Source of the DNA: Hymenopellis radicata
Lineage: Eukaryota > Basidiomycota > Agaricomycetes > Agaricales > Physalacriaceae
NCBI GenBank assembly: GCA_015501595.1
Contig: JADNRX010000185.1
Coordinates: 42,663-106,662 of the forward strand
Direction: 5' to 3'
DNA: 64,000 nucleotides
Below, piece after piece: positions 1 to 10,372 of this stretch (the first letter of the stretch is position 1; the number at the start of each line of letters is the position of its first letter). The notes below the pieces were generated by a model that saw nothing but the letters and a program-made list of their open reading frames with translations, did not search any database and was not told the origin of the DNA. The position numbers and the translations under genes were made by a program.

Positions 1-820
1 GCAAGATCTCGTGCTCGTGTCGCTGTAGAACGCGACGTACGCGATCTCCGGGTCCGTGGGCGTGCTCTTCGCGAGCATCTGCGCAGAGTCGAAAGACCAC
101 TCTGAGCCTTTCTCCCGAAGGACCAAAGCACCGCCTTCGTGAGCGGTGGAAAGACGATGACGAGTGAACCGAACATGTTCGCTGCGCGAGGCGTGTCCTG
201 ATGAGCCTTGAAGAATGCACCTTTGCCTGCGGTCATCGTTCGTTAGCTTTCGACTTAAGAAGAAGAGAAGAAACCAAAGCTTACCATATATGTTGAGCTT
301 GTAGGGCTCCGCGCGAATGAAACGGCGAAGGACGGTGTCCGACTTGACTAGGTCTTGATAGGTCTTGTTGATAATACCGGTGCCCGCGAGTTCAAAAGGC
401 AACGCAAAGCGAGAAAGATCAAGCTTGTGCGCCTTTCGATAGGTCTCGTCTACGACTGTCTCACTGCCGCGGCCAAAGGGTGCGACATCACAAGCCGCAA
501 CGAGCTGCGCCATCTCAGCATCCGTCGCATTGGCAAGGTTCAAGTGTGTGGCGCTGAATTATGTATTTGAGTGACTGGCATGATGACTCGAACAGCACGA
601 AAACATACGCGGAGGCCGATGTGCCCTTGTAGTACAGATCGCATTGCTCCACGGGAACTTTGCACGTCCCGCTCGTGAAAGAGTTTTCTGTGAGCGCGGA
701 CCGAATACGATCAACGGCGGGATGAAAGTCCAAATCTGGGCGTGTAGGTCCCGAGTGAAGGCGTCTATTCCCGCCGTTCTTATAGGTGAGATTCAGATTC
801 TGCAGCGCTCCCGCCGACAT
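1..820 (-). pseudogene. 2-oxoglutarate/Fe(II) oxygenase (prolyl-4-hydroxylase-like), partial and frame-broken
   Basis: The minus strand encodes a fungal 2OG-Fe(II) oxygenase cut by the left window edge. Start at 820 (reading MSAGAL) is the best ATG. Exon 1 ends in the LYYKG region, an intron follows (about 554-613), then a block reading ACDVAPFGRGSETVVDETYR, then a second intron (about 228-284). The core reads KGAFFKAHQDTPR, where His and Asp of HQD fit the first two iron ligands. Further on are HEGGALVLREKGSEW and a segment close to FYSD-EHEIL. The reading frame breaks twice, between VFP and HEGG (near 140) and inside the FYSD/EHE motif (near 20), each by one base. The distal His ligand lies beyond the window. 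Family members hydroxylate protein or small-molecule substrates; the substrate here is unknown. Assembly indels could explain the breaks. Confidence 0.7.
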
Positions 821-1260
821 CCGATGGTACCGCATACTAAGGAAGTGTGCGGTCCGCCTGAATGAGTCAAGGTGAGGGCGTCGAAGAGCGGAATACGGCG
901 GGATTCGCAGGGCTATCATCTCCTTGTTCCGCACCTAATGTTTATCTGCGTTGAAGGTTGTTATGAAGTATTCGGAGACCAGCGGGTGACTCACATTTGA
1001 CTGGGCCACGCTTATTTATACGACTGTCGAAGGCGCGCTTGAAGTTTGAGGCGGAGCTTGGCATTGATGTGCGTGCAGCAAATCTGCTGGAACGACTTCC
1101 ACTTACACTAGGTGCTCCAACGTATTGGACTTGTCTACAGGCTGTCTGACCAATTGAGTAGAAAGATAGTCTAGTTCCGAGTGAAATGTGTAGCAAGAAA
1201 ACATACATTGTGTGGCGCGGAGTCAGCATACGCGGGAGGAATCGCTTTATGAGTACATAA
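821..1260. other. Intergenic, possible retroelement scrap
   Basis: No gene is supported between the oxygenase and F-box A. On the plus strand around 1025-1140 a short open stretch reads like KARLKFEAELGIDVRAANLL. It has a protein-like composition but no flanking exon structure. It could be debris of a non-LTR element, though I cannot place it in a family. Confidence 0.3.
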
Positions 1261-2947
1261 TCAAAATTTTCTCAAACCAAATACCACTTCTACAAAACCG
1301 CGAACAGCGGTCCAGCGCTCCGGGTAGTACGCAACTATAAAGCCCCAAATCTGCGGGAGGATTACTGTATGCACAGTTGCGCAACGCCGACTCTGTTGGT
1401 AATGAGGAGAGATAAAGGAGAAATGCAAGTCGCGATCTACCTGGGAGTCTGTATTAATAGCGCAGCGTGACTCGATCAGGTGCAACAGCACAGAGGCAAC
1501 TACTGCTCGCACGTCCTGACGGCCGGCTGGGATGTTAGGCATATCGCTCAATGTGGGGTCTCGAGGCGGCATTCATGAAGATCGAGAACACGAAGAGACG
1601 GCAAGAGGATCTGGTCGTTTCCCGTTCCAAAAGCACGCAAAAACTGCAGAGAAATCATGCGTCCAGCTAATTGAAGCTCCTCTACACCTGGCGTTTGGTA
1701 TAGAAATTTGAGTACATCGCTTTCGCCGCAGGGTGGTTCTGAACGATGCGCAGATGTTTGATCCGATTATAGTCTGGATGATGGTTGGGAAGCGTTAGGG
1801 GATATCCGGTAGGGAATGCAAGTGCGAGCCGCTCAATGGATGGAAGCCTCATGGAATGGAGCCATTTCATCTCAATTCCGGTCATGTCGTCGCCGAGTTT
1901 AGTGAGGTCAAGACATTTCAGCCTTGGCAGGATGAGCACATCCATACTACAAGCCACATCTCTGAATTTTACGACCAATTCTTCCAACCTTGTGGCTTGT
2001 TCGAGGATAAAACGGAAAGGGGCTTCCAGCGCGAATACGTGACACGATAGGTTCACGACGTTGTTCCAAGGAAATAGGCCAAGCACATCAGTTGACTCGG
2101 CTGCGTTCGAAGAATCGTAGAACGTGACAGTCCTGACATTCGAGGCATGCCTGAAGGTGTCAACGGCAGTGACTTCTTCTTCGTGCCCTAAGACCCCATA
2201 ATATCCCACACCCAGTTCCTGTAATAAGGGGAATGCAAGCCCGGAAAAGGCCTCCAATGACACTGTGGAAATCCGACAGTGAAAAGTCCTCCATCGCGTT
2301 GTGCTCGCAGCCAAACAGCCTGTCAAGGGGTGGCCCACAATACTCCGCTCGTCACTGATAAGAGTGATGGAAAGATCCAGATTGGCAGACCTTCCAAATA
2401 GCAGGGTGCTCATGAAGATGCACTGCCTATGAGGCAAGGTTTGGTAGTGTTTGAAGTTGAGGTATATCGTAGACCATAGACGGGGAAGGGAGAGGGCGGT
2501 CTCTCTCCACGCGTGACAGACGTGGGATAGATTCCAAGGATGGTTTCGCGCGCACAACGTGTCAAATTCCGAGCTATAGCGAAAATGTATGCGGTCATCC
2601 TCTCTTGCAATCGGGGTACAAGCGAAGAATATTTCTGCGAGGATGTCTCGAGGGAGGGAGCGAACGGGATGGAGAATCTTCTTGGTGTCCTTGAGCCGTT
2701 TAGACGTCGCCCCGTAGATGGCCCGGAGGGTTGAAATTGTCTGCTTTGCTTTCTCGATCTGATCCTGTAGAGATTCCATAAGAGTGGACGATTCCTGTAC
2801 CATTCTACGGAGCCCCTCGATTTCCGCGTCGTTAGGAGCAGTGTTGCTCAAAAGAAGTTCCGCTATGCGAGGAGACTGAAGGATCTGAGGCGACGGGACA
2901 TCAATATGCGTGCTGAACATTCCGCAGGTCGAACAAGAGGCTTGCAT
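1261..2947 (-). pseudogene. F-box-like protein A, frame-broken at the 3' end
   Basis: Start ATG at 2947. Order of parts: N-terminal CSTCG (CxxC), a short variable linker, a segment SPRIAELLLSNTAPNDAE, a coiled-coil stretch, then the F-box-like core with KILHPVRSLPRDILAEIFF and HPWNLSHVCHAWRETALSLP, then leucine-rich-like repeats. F-box proteins usually act as substrate receptors of SCF ubiquitin ligases. The open frame stops at 1682 after 421 codons, whereas paralogs reach about 530-540. Homology continues in another frame (VLKFLYQTPGVEELQL, then LLPSLRVLDLHEC) and shifts again near 1565 before the conserved 48-bp intron at 1393-1440. The last exon reads CATVHTVILPQIW and ends at 1261. Two frame breaks therefore separate this copy from an intact protein. 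It is divergent from the SDR gene at 3586. Confidence 0.82.
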
Positions 2948-3585
2948 TGTTGAGATATACGTCTGACCGGTAAATTGACGCGTCAAAATCGATCTGGAAA
3001 TAACGGCCTCGATGACATGAAGCCTTCCGGACGCAGGCATGGAGAATATCACGTACAATTTGCAAAATTTCTTTTTCAATTGAAAAAAGCAGCGAAAGGT
3101 TGGCGAAAGGACCCAAGGGAATTGTGAGACTGGGATATAAAAGGTTGGATGAAGTCTGCTCACTAGTGCGCAAAAGGAAGAGCGACGAATGTGGCGTGTA
3201 CTCGCAGGATAGGGATAAGCCTGGACCGTATTACAGATGCAATATAACCAAATCGTATTGAAGATGATGGAAGTTGAGGTGAAGGAACAGATTGACCTCA
3301 CTGAGGTCATGCCACGTGCCACAAGTCACGCTCTACTTCCGGTCACAAACATCCGTCATACTAGAATTCAACGTTAACGCCGTCCTTTGCTTTGTGATTA
3401 CTTGGACGATTATCATTTATGGCAGACCCCGTCGGCCCTACTTGATTCTGAGCATCGGGTGCGACCATAGTCAGATCTTCGATAAGGTCAGTAGGCCTTC
3501 CCCGGTCCACCCAGGTCCACCCATCACATGAAAGATCTCCATCCGGAGAAAGACAACTCATCCTCACTCTTCTTATTAGATTATA
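2948..3585. promoter_or_regulatory. Divergent intergenic region between F-box A and SDR
   Basis: About 640 bp separate the two start codons, and no protein-coding signal is convincing here. A TATA-like run (TATAAAAG on the minus strand near 3134-3141) lies about 190 bp upstream of the F-box A start. No specific operator could be recognised. Confidence 0.35.
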
Positions 3586-4633
3586 ATGAGCTCTTCTTTA
3601 CTCGCCGGACGTGTCGCCCTCATTACTGGCGGCGGGACTGGGATGTGACTGTTCTTGGTGCCAAATTTGTTTTTTCCCGCTAACGCGGCACAGTGGATTC
3701 GCTATTGCCAGGGCGTTCGCCGCTGGTGGTGCAAAAGTATACATTACCGGAAGGCGCTTGGAAGTGCTACAGAAGGCGGCCGCATCCGTTAGTGGAGTTA
3801 CAGGTTCTCTTGTGGCGTATGCGATATTGAGCGTTTCATCAGTTTAAAGCTTATGGATGAGTGTAGGTTGCAGTTGGACGCCGTCAACGAAGACTCTGTT
3901 AAAGCCGCCGCTGCCGCCGTCGAGGCGCAGGACGGGAAACTCGATATCCTGGTGAACAAGTACTATGCTTACAATCTTTCGACATAGCTATGGTGCTGAT
4001 CGCCGTATTTTCAGTGCTGGAACCAACGGGCCGATCCAATACAACGACAAGTTCATGGCCAGTAAGATGGCCGCAGCAGATCCATTTGAACCGGAGTACA
4101 GAGAAGCTTGGGTTGACGTCTTCAACCTCAACACGATAGCTCCCTTCTTCGTTACTCGCGCCTTCACCAGTCTGCTCACTAAAGGTGCCCAGTCTCGAGG
4201 CAAGGGTGCTACTTCAAGCGTCATCAACATCTCCAGCTGTGGTGCTGTGATTCGATCTCAGCTCACGCCCGTCAGCGTAATAAGTGTCCAGGAATATTCG
4301 GTAGATCTCACGGGCTATTAACAGGTTGGATATTCTATCAGCAAGGCCGCTGTCGATCAACTCACCGTCGTGCTGGCAACTAGCTTTGCCTCGCGAGGGG
4401 TCCCTATCCGCGTCAACGCGATCCAACCGGGGCTGTTCGCGTCGGAGCTCAACGAAAACGCAACAGATGCGGCCTTGACTGAGCCGCTTCCAGGATTTGT
4501 TGCACCTATTCCCATTGAGAGATTTGCAACGTGGGTCCTGCATCTTTGAAACACAGCGAACTTTCTAACTGACGTGTATTCCAGGCCTGAAGAGATGGGT
4601 TCCACTGCGACGTATTTGGCATCGACGGATTGA
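3586..4633 (+). CDS. Short-chain dehydrogenase/reductase (SDR), 3' end damaged
   Basis: Start ATG at 3586, with five short introns near 3647-3692, 3818-3866, 3959-4014, 4280-4324 and 4531-4584. The spliced protein shows the Rossmann motif ITGGGTGIG, the NNAG motif rebuilt across intron 3, catalytic Ser in VINISSCGAV and Tyr/Lys in YSISK. The family catalyses NAD(P)H-dependent oxidation or reduction of alcohols and ketones, usually in the cytosol; the substrate is unknown. The frame ends early at 4631-4633. The related fragment at 17709-17844 has 13 extra bases here encoding YTNG. Without them the usual C-terminal LRVDGGVALVNP lies out of frame at 4630-4674. The core could still fold, but the C-terminal strand is lost. 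Confidence 0.82.
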
Positions 4634-4738
4634 TTCTGAGAGTCGATGGCGGAGTAGCTTTGGTCAATCCGTAGAGCCACGGGCAAAAGGAATTCTTTGT
4701 AAAAGAACCGCTTTCGGTGTTCATCGTGTAGCTTCTGT
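4615..4738 (+). repeat. SDR 3'-end segment shared with 17709-17844
   Basis: This stretch covers the SDR C-terminal codons and 3' flank. It matches the reverse complement of 17709-17844 with few substitutions, apart from a 13-bp deletion here near 4629. The match ends abruptly at 4738, where a LINE-like fragment begins. Confidence 0.85.
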
Positions 4739-4739
4739 T

Positions 4740-5000
4740 ACACTGCGCTTACAGAAGTATTTCGGTGATCTACCTCCCGCCCAGGCGCTGACGATCTACA
4801 AGTCCCGGATATCAAGTCATCTCTCATATGCGTCGGAAGTTGCAATCGACCTGAGAGCAACGAATCTGGCGCTATTGGAGGCCGTAGAAGTTAACTTCAT
4901 CCGACGCGTCCTGCACGTCCAGCTCAGAGACTGGGATTGTGCCCCTCCGCTTTACGCGCATCATCAGGCCTTTGCGGTTCTTGCGAGGCCTCTGGCAACT
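4740..5000 (+). mobile_element. Non-LTR (LINE) reverse transcriptase C-terminal fragment
   Basis: One frame from 4741 reads TLRLQKYFGDLPPAQALTIY, then SRISSHLSYASEVAIDL, then LALLEAVEVNFIRRVLHV, then PPLYAHH. This order resembles the thumb/post-thumb region of fungal LINE reverse transcriptases (ALTLYK, PHLT..EVALD, LE.VQ..FLRR.LG). The catalytic domain, endonuclease and 3' tail are absent, so it is a short relic. It starts immediately after the SDR-derived segment, so its insertion or deletion probably set that boundary. Confidence 0.55.
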
Positions 5001-5488
5001 GCCGGATGCTCGACTGGTGACAAGGTGCTTGAGCGCGTATGTGGCGTTATGGCGCGCGCACCGAAAATTTGGACTTGGTGGTCATCACTTTCCAAGTCAC
5101 TTGGTGGCGGAATGAAGAGCAAAATTATTTTCGAATTTCCAGGTTTGTTGTAAAGATGGCAAGTCGGTCTCCAAGACATCCTGGGATTTATCAAACATGA
5201 GGTCCCCGAGCGTGTTGTCAATGTCCGGCGCAACCTTTTCTACTCATCATCACCTTCCTCCCATACACGTGCGACCCCACCGCGGAGACTTGGGGGTGGG
5301 CCCTCCGATACTCGAGCTCAAGACGTTTGATCCTGGAGAACCCAGGGTATCGCCCGGCCTGCTCATCGTCGACGGTCAAGGGGCGGGCTGAGGGGAGGCT
5401 CGTAAGTCGGGTCAAGCAAGAGAGGCTGTACTCACTCTTGAGCACCTCATCCAGTTTCTCGAACAGGACGAGCAGGGCTTCATTGTCG
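5001..5488. other. Intergenic, nothing recognised
   Basis: No gene is supported. Short open frames on both strands lack conserved motifs. Confidence 0.4.
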
Positions 5489-6945
5489 TCATCGGTTAGG
5501 AGACTGCCGTCGCCGTTGCTGCGCTGTCACCGTCGTTGGCGCCTCCGACGTCTTCGTCGTTGCCACCTCCACTGCCGCCTGCGACGTCTTCCTGCTTCCT
5601 GGCGCCACCGCCCCCATGCGACCGGTCTTTGATTTCTTTGACCCACCAGCTGGGCTATCCGGCCTTTTTCGCTTGAGGAAGGCTCCGTCGTCCGGGTGCA
5701 GTTCCGGGGGACGCATCATGGCCGCGGCATCCGCCAGCCCAGGGTCGAGAAGTTGAAGATGTTCCAAGCAAAACGAACGAAGAGATACCCGCGCCGGATT
5801 CGGCTCGGGAAGTCGACCGCTCTGAGGTGGTACTTGTATGCAAGGTCTTGGGCCACGGCCTTGACGAAGACAGCGACCACATGACCTGCATAGGGAGCAA
5901 AAAGGAAGAGCCCTTGTTCGAACCCTTGTGCATTCAGGTCCGCACGGAGCGCCACCTCGTTGCGCACCGAAGTAAGGTCCTCATCGGGATCCCCCCATAT
6001 AATGTGAGAACTAGGAAGTGCGACTGAAACTAGGATTCGCGACGGATTAGATTGATTGTTGAACGATGACAAACGTACCCATTCACTTTCAGCTTCCGGG
6101 ACGAGATGACTCGCCTGCAGAGCCGTGGCAGCACCCGTCATTATGCATACCTTGTCGTCGCCTTGACCGCGGCACTGACGTTGGAGATGGCCGAAGGGGT
6201 GGAGCGCGGGCGGCCTCGCCTCCCAGCCAACGGGGGGGTACTGCGACAGGCGGCGTCCAGGCGGCAAACGACTCGCAGAGATGGTAATCATAATCCAGTT
6301 CCTTGGAGAACGTCAGAGAGAGACAGCATCTACAAGACGCTGACGGCATACCCTCCTGCCCGAACGACGACGAACTGGTACATTCCTGGCACCAACAGCC
6401 CGTCCGGGTCGGAATCATCGCCGGCGACCCGCTCCTGCTGCGAGGCGAGGAGGCGCAGCTCGCCCCGCTGGTTGCCAGCTAGAACGAAGCAGGCATCGAG
6501 GACGAGGCCAACAGGGACGCCGACCACACCGCTACCTGGCTCGCAAGGGAAAGCATTCAACAACAGGATGGGAACGCCAAACGGTACTTTAGGGTGGTAG
6601 ACGGAGACTCGACTATTTGTATCAAGCAGCGGCAGGGGTCTCTGAAGCGGACGCGCGGTGATGGCGGGGAGGATCGACGACATTTGAGAGCGAGTTTCAG
6701 ATACCCCTTGGGGAAAACAGATCCCGTGATGGAACACGACTTGTTCGACGCGCTCAAGAGCTGGCTTCCTGCCTTTCGCAACAATTGTTACCGAGGATGT
6801 ACCGCCCGTCAATATTGAAGAGTTGTTAGTGGATTGTCCATCTGGCGTACAGTACTTATCAGGATAAAACTTACAAAGGAAAAGAGGACGAAGGAGGACG
6901 ACTCACGGTTGCTGCATTTTCAAGTCGCTGAAACGCCTCCTTCAT
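5489..6945 (-). pseudogene. HNH_2-type endonuclease-domain protein, frame-broken
   Basis: A likely first exon is at 6907-6945 (reading MKEAFQRLENAAT), followed by a GTGAGT donor. The next coding block (about 6820-6340) has a tract VSVYHPKVPFGVPILLLNAF, an N-terminal region usual in basidiomycete HNH proteins. The HNH part reads CIMTGAATALQASHLVPEAE, then PDEDLTSVRNEVALRADLNA, then FLFAPYAGHVVAVFV and FPSRIRRGYLFVRFAWNIF. A basic C-terminal tail with KRKRPDSPAGGSKKSKT looks like a nuclear-localisation signal. First His and Asn of HNH are visible; a third His is not. Frames change before CIMTG, at a six-base homopolymer (5992-5997) and after WNIFN, so at least three indels interrupt the protein. 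These domains are common in agaric genomes, with unknown biological role. Confidence 0.62.
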
Positions 6946-7358
6946 GATGGACTTTGATTTGTGAATCACAGGTAGAATTTTGGAGAGAGTAAGAATGATC
7001 GGGAAGCATCTTGAAAGTCGGGCCAATGGTGATCATGGCCTGTGAGAGGGGGGACTCGTCTTTAAGGTGTCATGGAAGGAGGTACTACAGCTCGCTGCAT
7101 TAACACAGCTAATGAGTTCCAATCCGTATAAATATACAATTGCTGCAATTGGAGGGCATGCGTCTGAGTTCAAAAGAGGAGCACGCAGTATGGGTAAGTA
7201 TCTTCTACCTCCTTAAAAGTAGATGAGCGACTAACGCTCTTGGTATGTACTAATCGGAACGCCGAAGATTTTGCGCCACTGTTGAACCGCGATCATGTGA
7301 CGGTACTTGCCTTTTTGGTTTCAGTCTCAGGGCCATTACGATTCTACCTGTGACCACC
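6946..7358. promoter_or_regulatory. Divergent promoter region with TATA-like box
   Basis: Between the HNH gene and the TP-rich gene. A TATAAATA motif lies at about 7127-7134, roughly 230 bp before the ATG at 7359. GTAAGT at about 7195 suggests a 5'-UTR intron for the rightward gene. Confidence 0.35.
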
Positions 7359-8661
7359 ATGTTGACTGCTCGTCCAAACGTAGAAGGCCCTTATCGACAG
7401 TTCGCATCTAAAACGCCTGGCGGGCTCTGTCTCGCAACGAGAACGCGCACAGGGGGGCACCGGCGACAGTTGCTGGAAAAGGCAAAAATGTATTGTTGCA
7501 GACACCGTTCAATCCTACTACCAAACGTGCGTTATCTGTGCCCAGCCTTGTATTGTCGCTCATGTATACAGTACTCCCTAACGACGGCGACGCCAAGCCA
7601 CAACCACTCGAGTATTTACGACAATTACGACCGCTTGAAGACAAGACGCCCTTTCACAATCGCTCCAAGCAGGAATTCCAGACGCCGTTTGGGCCGTGCT
7701 TTGACGATGTGCAGACGCCCGACTCGCTCCTGCGCCCGAGCTCGCTAAGAAGGCATGTCCGCGCGCCGCGGATGAGTCTGAGCGCGGTCAAGACGCCAGA
7801 GAACACGATGCGTCCGTGGGAGTGCGATGTCAGTGTCGAGACGCCTGAAGTTGCTACGGTGCCTCTTGTCCCGGTGGATGATCATGATGAGATTGAGTAC
7901 ATGGCGCCGAATACGTTGGGTGAGTCTCCGGGCTATCTTTGTACAAAACGTTGACTGATGTCAAGTAGATTTGAAGTATTCGCCGCCTTTTGATTTTGAG
8001 CTTCCGAATTATAGGGAGGTTGGGATGAGGCTGAGAAGCCTGGTTCACGCCTCGTATGACGATGAGCCCCGCCGCCTGACCCTGTGCTCGATGAAAAGGA
8101 CGATTTGGGTATGGTGTCGTGGGAGGGTATGTTGGACTTGCCAGAGCTTGGTGAGTATTCGTTTGACGCGCATTTGAGAGATATTCTTATGCGCTGGCAG
8201 AATCCAACGACCCGTTTGTGGTGATGAGCAAGGCTATGAAAGCCAAATCGTCAACTACGCGTTCTACTACATTTCCTTCGACATCTAGACCCCCAGTGCG
8301 GGCACGATCAGCTTTATCCACTACGAACAAGTCTACAACCCTATCGCGCAAGCCTAGTCGATCTACCATTGCAGCTTCTACGAGCGGTGCTGCTGCTCGT
8401 CCCGTCAAAGCGCCACTGTCTAGGGCTCCGCGACCAGCCACTGCAATGTCCACCACTTCCAGATCGACTAGAGCCCCGCGACCTGCTACTGCGCTGTCAT
8501 CTAGAGCTCCAATCTCACGGCGACTTGTCGTTCCGAAACCGTCAGAACGGTCGAGGAGCGTGGTTGGGCGCCCAAAGGTGGCGGATAAACAGAAGAGTGA
8601 TGATGGTCTAGCTTTTAATGTGGAGAAGAGTACGTCGGAAGACTTTTTGTTTGCGGTTTGA
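7359..8661 (+). CDS. TP-motif-rich basic/Ser-Thr-rich protein (securin-like candidate), two frame breaks
   Basis: Start ATG at 7359 (MLTARPNVEGPYRQF). The protein holds repeated Thr-Pro motifs (SKTPGG, LQTPFN, EDKTPFHNR, FQTPFG, VQTPDSLLRPSS, VKTPEN, VETPE), an NENAHR motif resembling a KEN/D-box degron, an acidic patch DDHDEIEYMAP, and the block YSPPFDFELPNYREVG after an intron (about 7919-7967). A second intron (about 8152-8200) leads into a long Ser/Thr/Arg-rich tail with repeats of RAPRPATA. The pattern suggests a cell-cycle-regulated substrate of cyclin-dependent kinase, perhaps securin-like, but that is inference. One-base frame breaks occur near 7420 (before NENA) and near 8070 (in DDEP). 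The final exon ends at TGA 8659-8661. Confidence 0.5.
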
Positions 8662-9626
8662 GTTTAGCTTGTCTTGTATCAATCTTTAATGCATTTACAT
8701 AATGTCTTGTACGATTCTACGAAAGTGATGGGTTTTTGGTGGGCATGATGAATTACTCTATTTACAAACCAAGAAAACTACTTACTTGGTTAAGTTCGAA
8801 TTTGGTTGGGCGGCCCTCGTCTAAGCCGGAGAACGACCTGGTAAGGCTAGACGCCATTCGTTGCAGTTTGCCTCGAAGAAGTCTGTCGATAAATCCGGGA
8901 GTGGGCGGCGCTTTGAGCAGCCATGCATCTCAGTCCACTAAGAAAGTCCATGGGGCGAATGCTCATCCATGTCACCTAAATGGAGGCGTATCATCGTCGT
9001 CGGGAAAGCAGCACTGACAGCGCCAAAAACCGACAAACTGTGGCGCATTGTTATCAGGATTTAGGCCAAACGGACAGACAATCCACTAACAACTCTTCAA
9101 CCGTGAAGTTTCAGCGGCTTGAAAATGCAGCAACCGTGAGTCGTCCTCCCCCGTCCTCTTTTCCTTTGCAAGTTTTATCCTGATAAGTACACCGACTGCT
9201 TAAAAAGTGGACATGCGCGCGAATGTATGGCTTGGGCTCTGAAGGCTTTGCGTGAGGCGCCTTCCAAGTCCTGGGTGCTTATAGCCTCGATGCGAAATCG
9301 TGAGTCGGGTTCGAGAATCTACGCGACTCGGAGACATAGACTAATTCGCCAACACATGCACCCTCCGGAGTAGCGACATTCTGTTGGAACAGAGGAAGAA
9401 AGGGCGAGATGCATTGTGGGCTGCCCACCGACATTTTCCCTGTCGAATCATCGTCGGGAAGGTAGCGTACACTGTGGCGTGATCACACTACCGCATACGG
9501 ACATGAACGCTTGTCTATGACTCTCCTCACACCAAGTAACTTACTCTTCCGGACCTCTCCCGTACAAACACAGCCTAACGTTAATTAGTCTTCTTCATAC
9601 ACGCGCAAAATGAGGAGTGTTTACAT
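8662..9626. other. Intergenic with small rearranged fragment
   Basis: No gene is firmly supported. A minus-strand stretch near 8790-8920 (frame reading GFIDRLLRGKLQRMASS) looks faintly coding but lacks a start, a stop or recognisable homology. The only clear feature is the HNH-derived segment at 9073-9190. Confidence 0.4.
9073..9190 (+). repeat. Shuffled copy of HNH gene 5' segment
   Basis: Bases 9115-9190 match the reverse complement of 6850-6935 (HNH exon 1 end, GTGAGT donor and intron). Bases 9073-9100 match the reverse complement of the stretch just downstream in the gene (about 6818-6843). The two blocks are in swapped order compared with the gene. That is the pattern expected at the junction of a tandem duplication, or after local shuffling. 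Confidence 0.7.
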
Positions 9627-9757
9627 CTATCACCACTTTCGCACCGAGTCGGACCGTGCACACTCACACTCGGGGGTGCACACTCACACCCGGGCGCACT
9701 GCCGCGCGGCTGAAAATGCCAAAATTGGTAATTGATGTCCTGTTTGTTGTATGGCGC

Positions 9758-9901
9758 CGGTTAGGGTAGGGTAGGTTAGGGTGAGATGGTGACTCTGCCG
9801 CGCGCGCCAGCGCGCCCAACACTTAGGCTTCGGATACCGAAGCCTAAGTGTTGCAGGTTAGGAAGGGTTAGGGTTTGTGGTTAGGGGTTTGGGTCGGTTA
9901 G
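9758..9901 (+). repeat. Degenerate telomere-like TTAGGG repeats inside the MITE
   Basis: Two clusters of GGTTAGGG/GGGTTAGGG-type motifs lie at about 9758-9784 and 9855-9901, one on each side of the central hairpin. They resemble the common fungal telomere repeat but are irregular and internal, so this is not a chromosome end. Confidence 0.65.
9817..9853. repeat. Perfect 17-bp inverted repeat (hairpin) at the MITE centre
   Basis: Arms 9817-9833 and 9837-9853 are exact reverse complements with a 3-base loop. They sit almost exactly in the middle of the 442-bp element, so the whole element could fold on itself. Confidence 0.9.
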
Positions 9902-10372
9902 CGGTGAATATATATCTTCTCCGGTGGGGCGGGATGAGGAGCGCGTGGCGGGAATGAACATGGTGTACAAATTTGGTAATTCTTTTCATGTGTTCACAGG
10001 GACCACTATGGGTGTGCACCCCCCAGTGTGAGTGTGCGCGCTATGAGTGGGTACGAAAGTGGTGATAGTTGTATATACTCCAAAATGAGACTCATCATCA
10101 TCATCAAAATCATCTCTCATTCATAATAACTAAGTATACGTAGCAGTCGGTCCCTAACAGCTCCGACTTTCAGTACAGCTATACATCCATCCTACATACA
10201 ATGTCGTACAGAGAAGAAAATCACTCAAAATAATGTAAGGTAGGAGCAACGAAATCAGCGAGGGGGGTGTAAAGTCTAAATAATGTAAGTACCTAGCATG
10301 AACATAGATAGATCCAGGGCGTGGCCAATAAACTTAGTATCCAAACACACAGAAACGCGGGTCCGTAGCGTC

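Larger units (their letters stand above)
9627..10068. mobile_element. MITE-like element with about 57-bp terminal inverted repeats
   Basis: The left end begins CTATCACCACTTTCG and the right end is its reverse complement, CGAAAGTGGTGATAG. The inverted similarity runs about 57 bp, including GCACACTCACACT and GGGTGCACAC. There is no open frame and no transposase, so it is non-autonomous. A target-site duplication is not clear. The interior holds telomere-like TTAGGG runs and a perfect central hairpin. Confidence 0.75.

Noticed and set aside
5716..6291. Single 191-codon minus-strand frame as a stand-alone HNH protein
   Set aside because: Its N-terminal third (PPGRRLSQYPPVGWEARPP) is an out-of-frame shadow. 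The conserved HNH part continues an upstream exon block, so it belongs to a longer broken gene.
9758..9901. Chromosome-end telomere
   Set aside because: The repeats are irregular, split by a hairpin and flanked by genes on both sides. They belong to an internal MITE.
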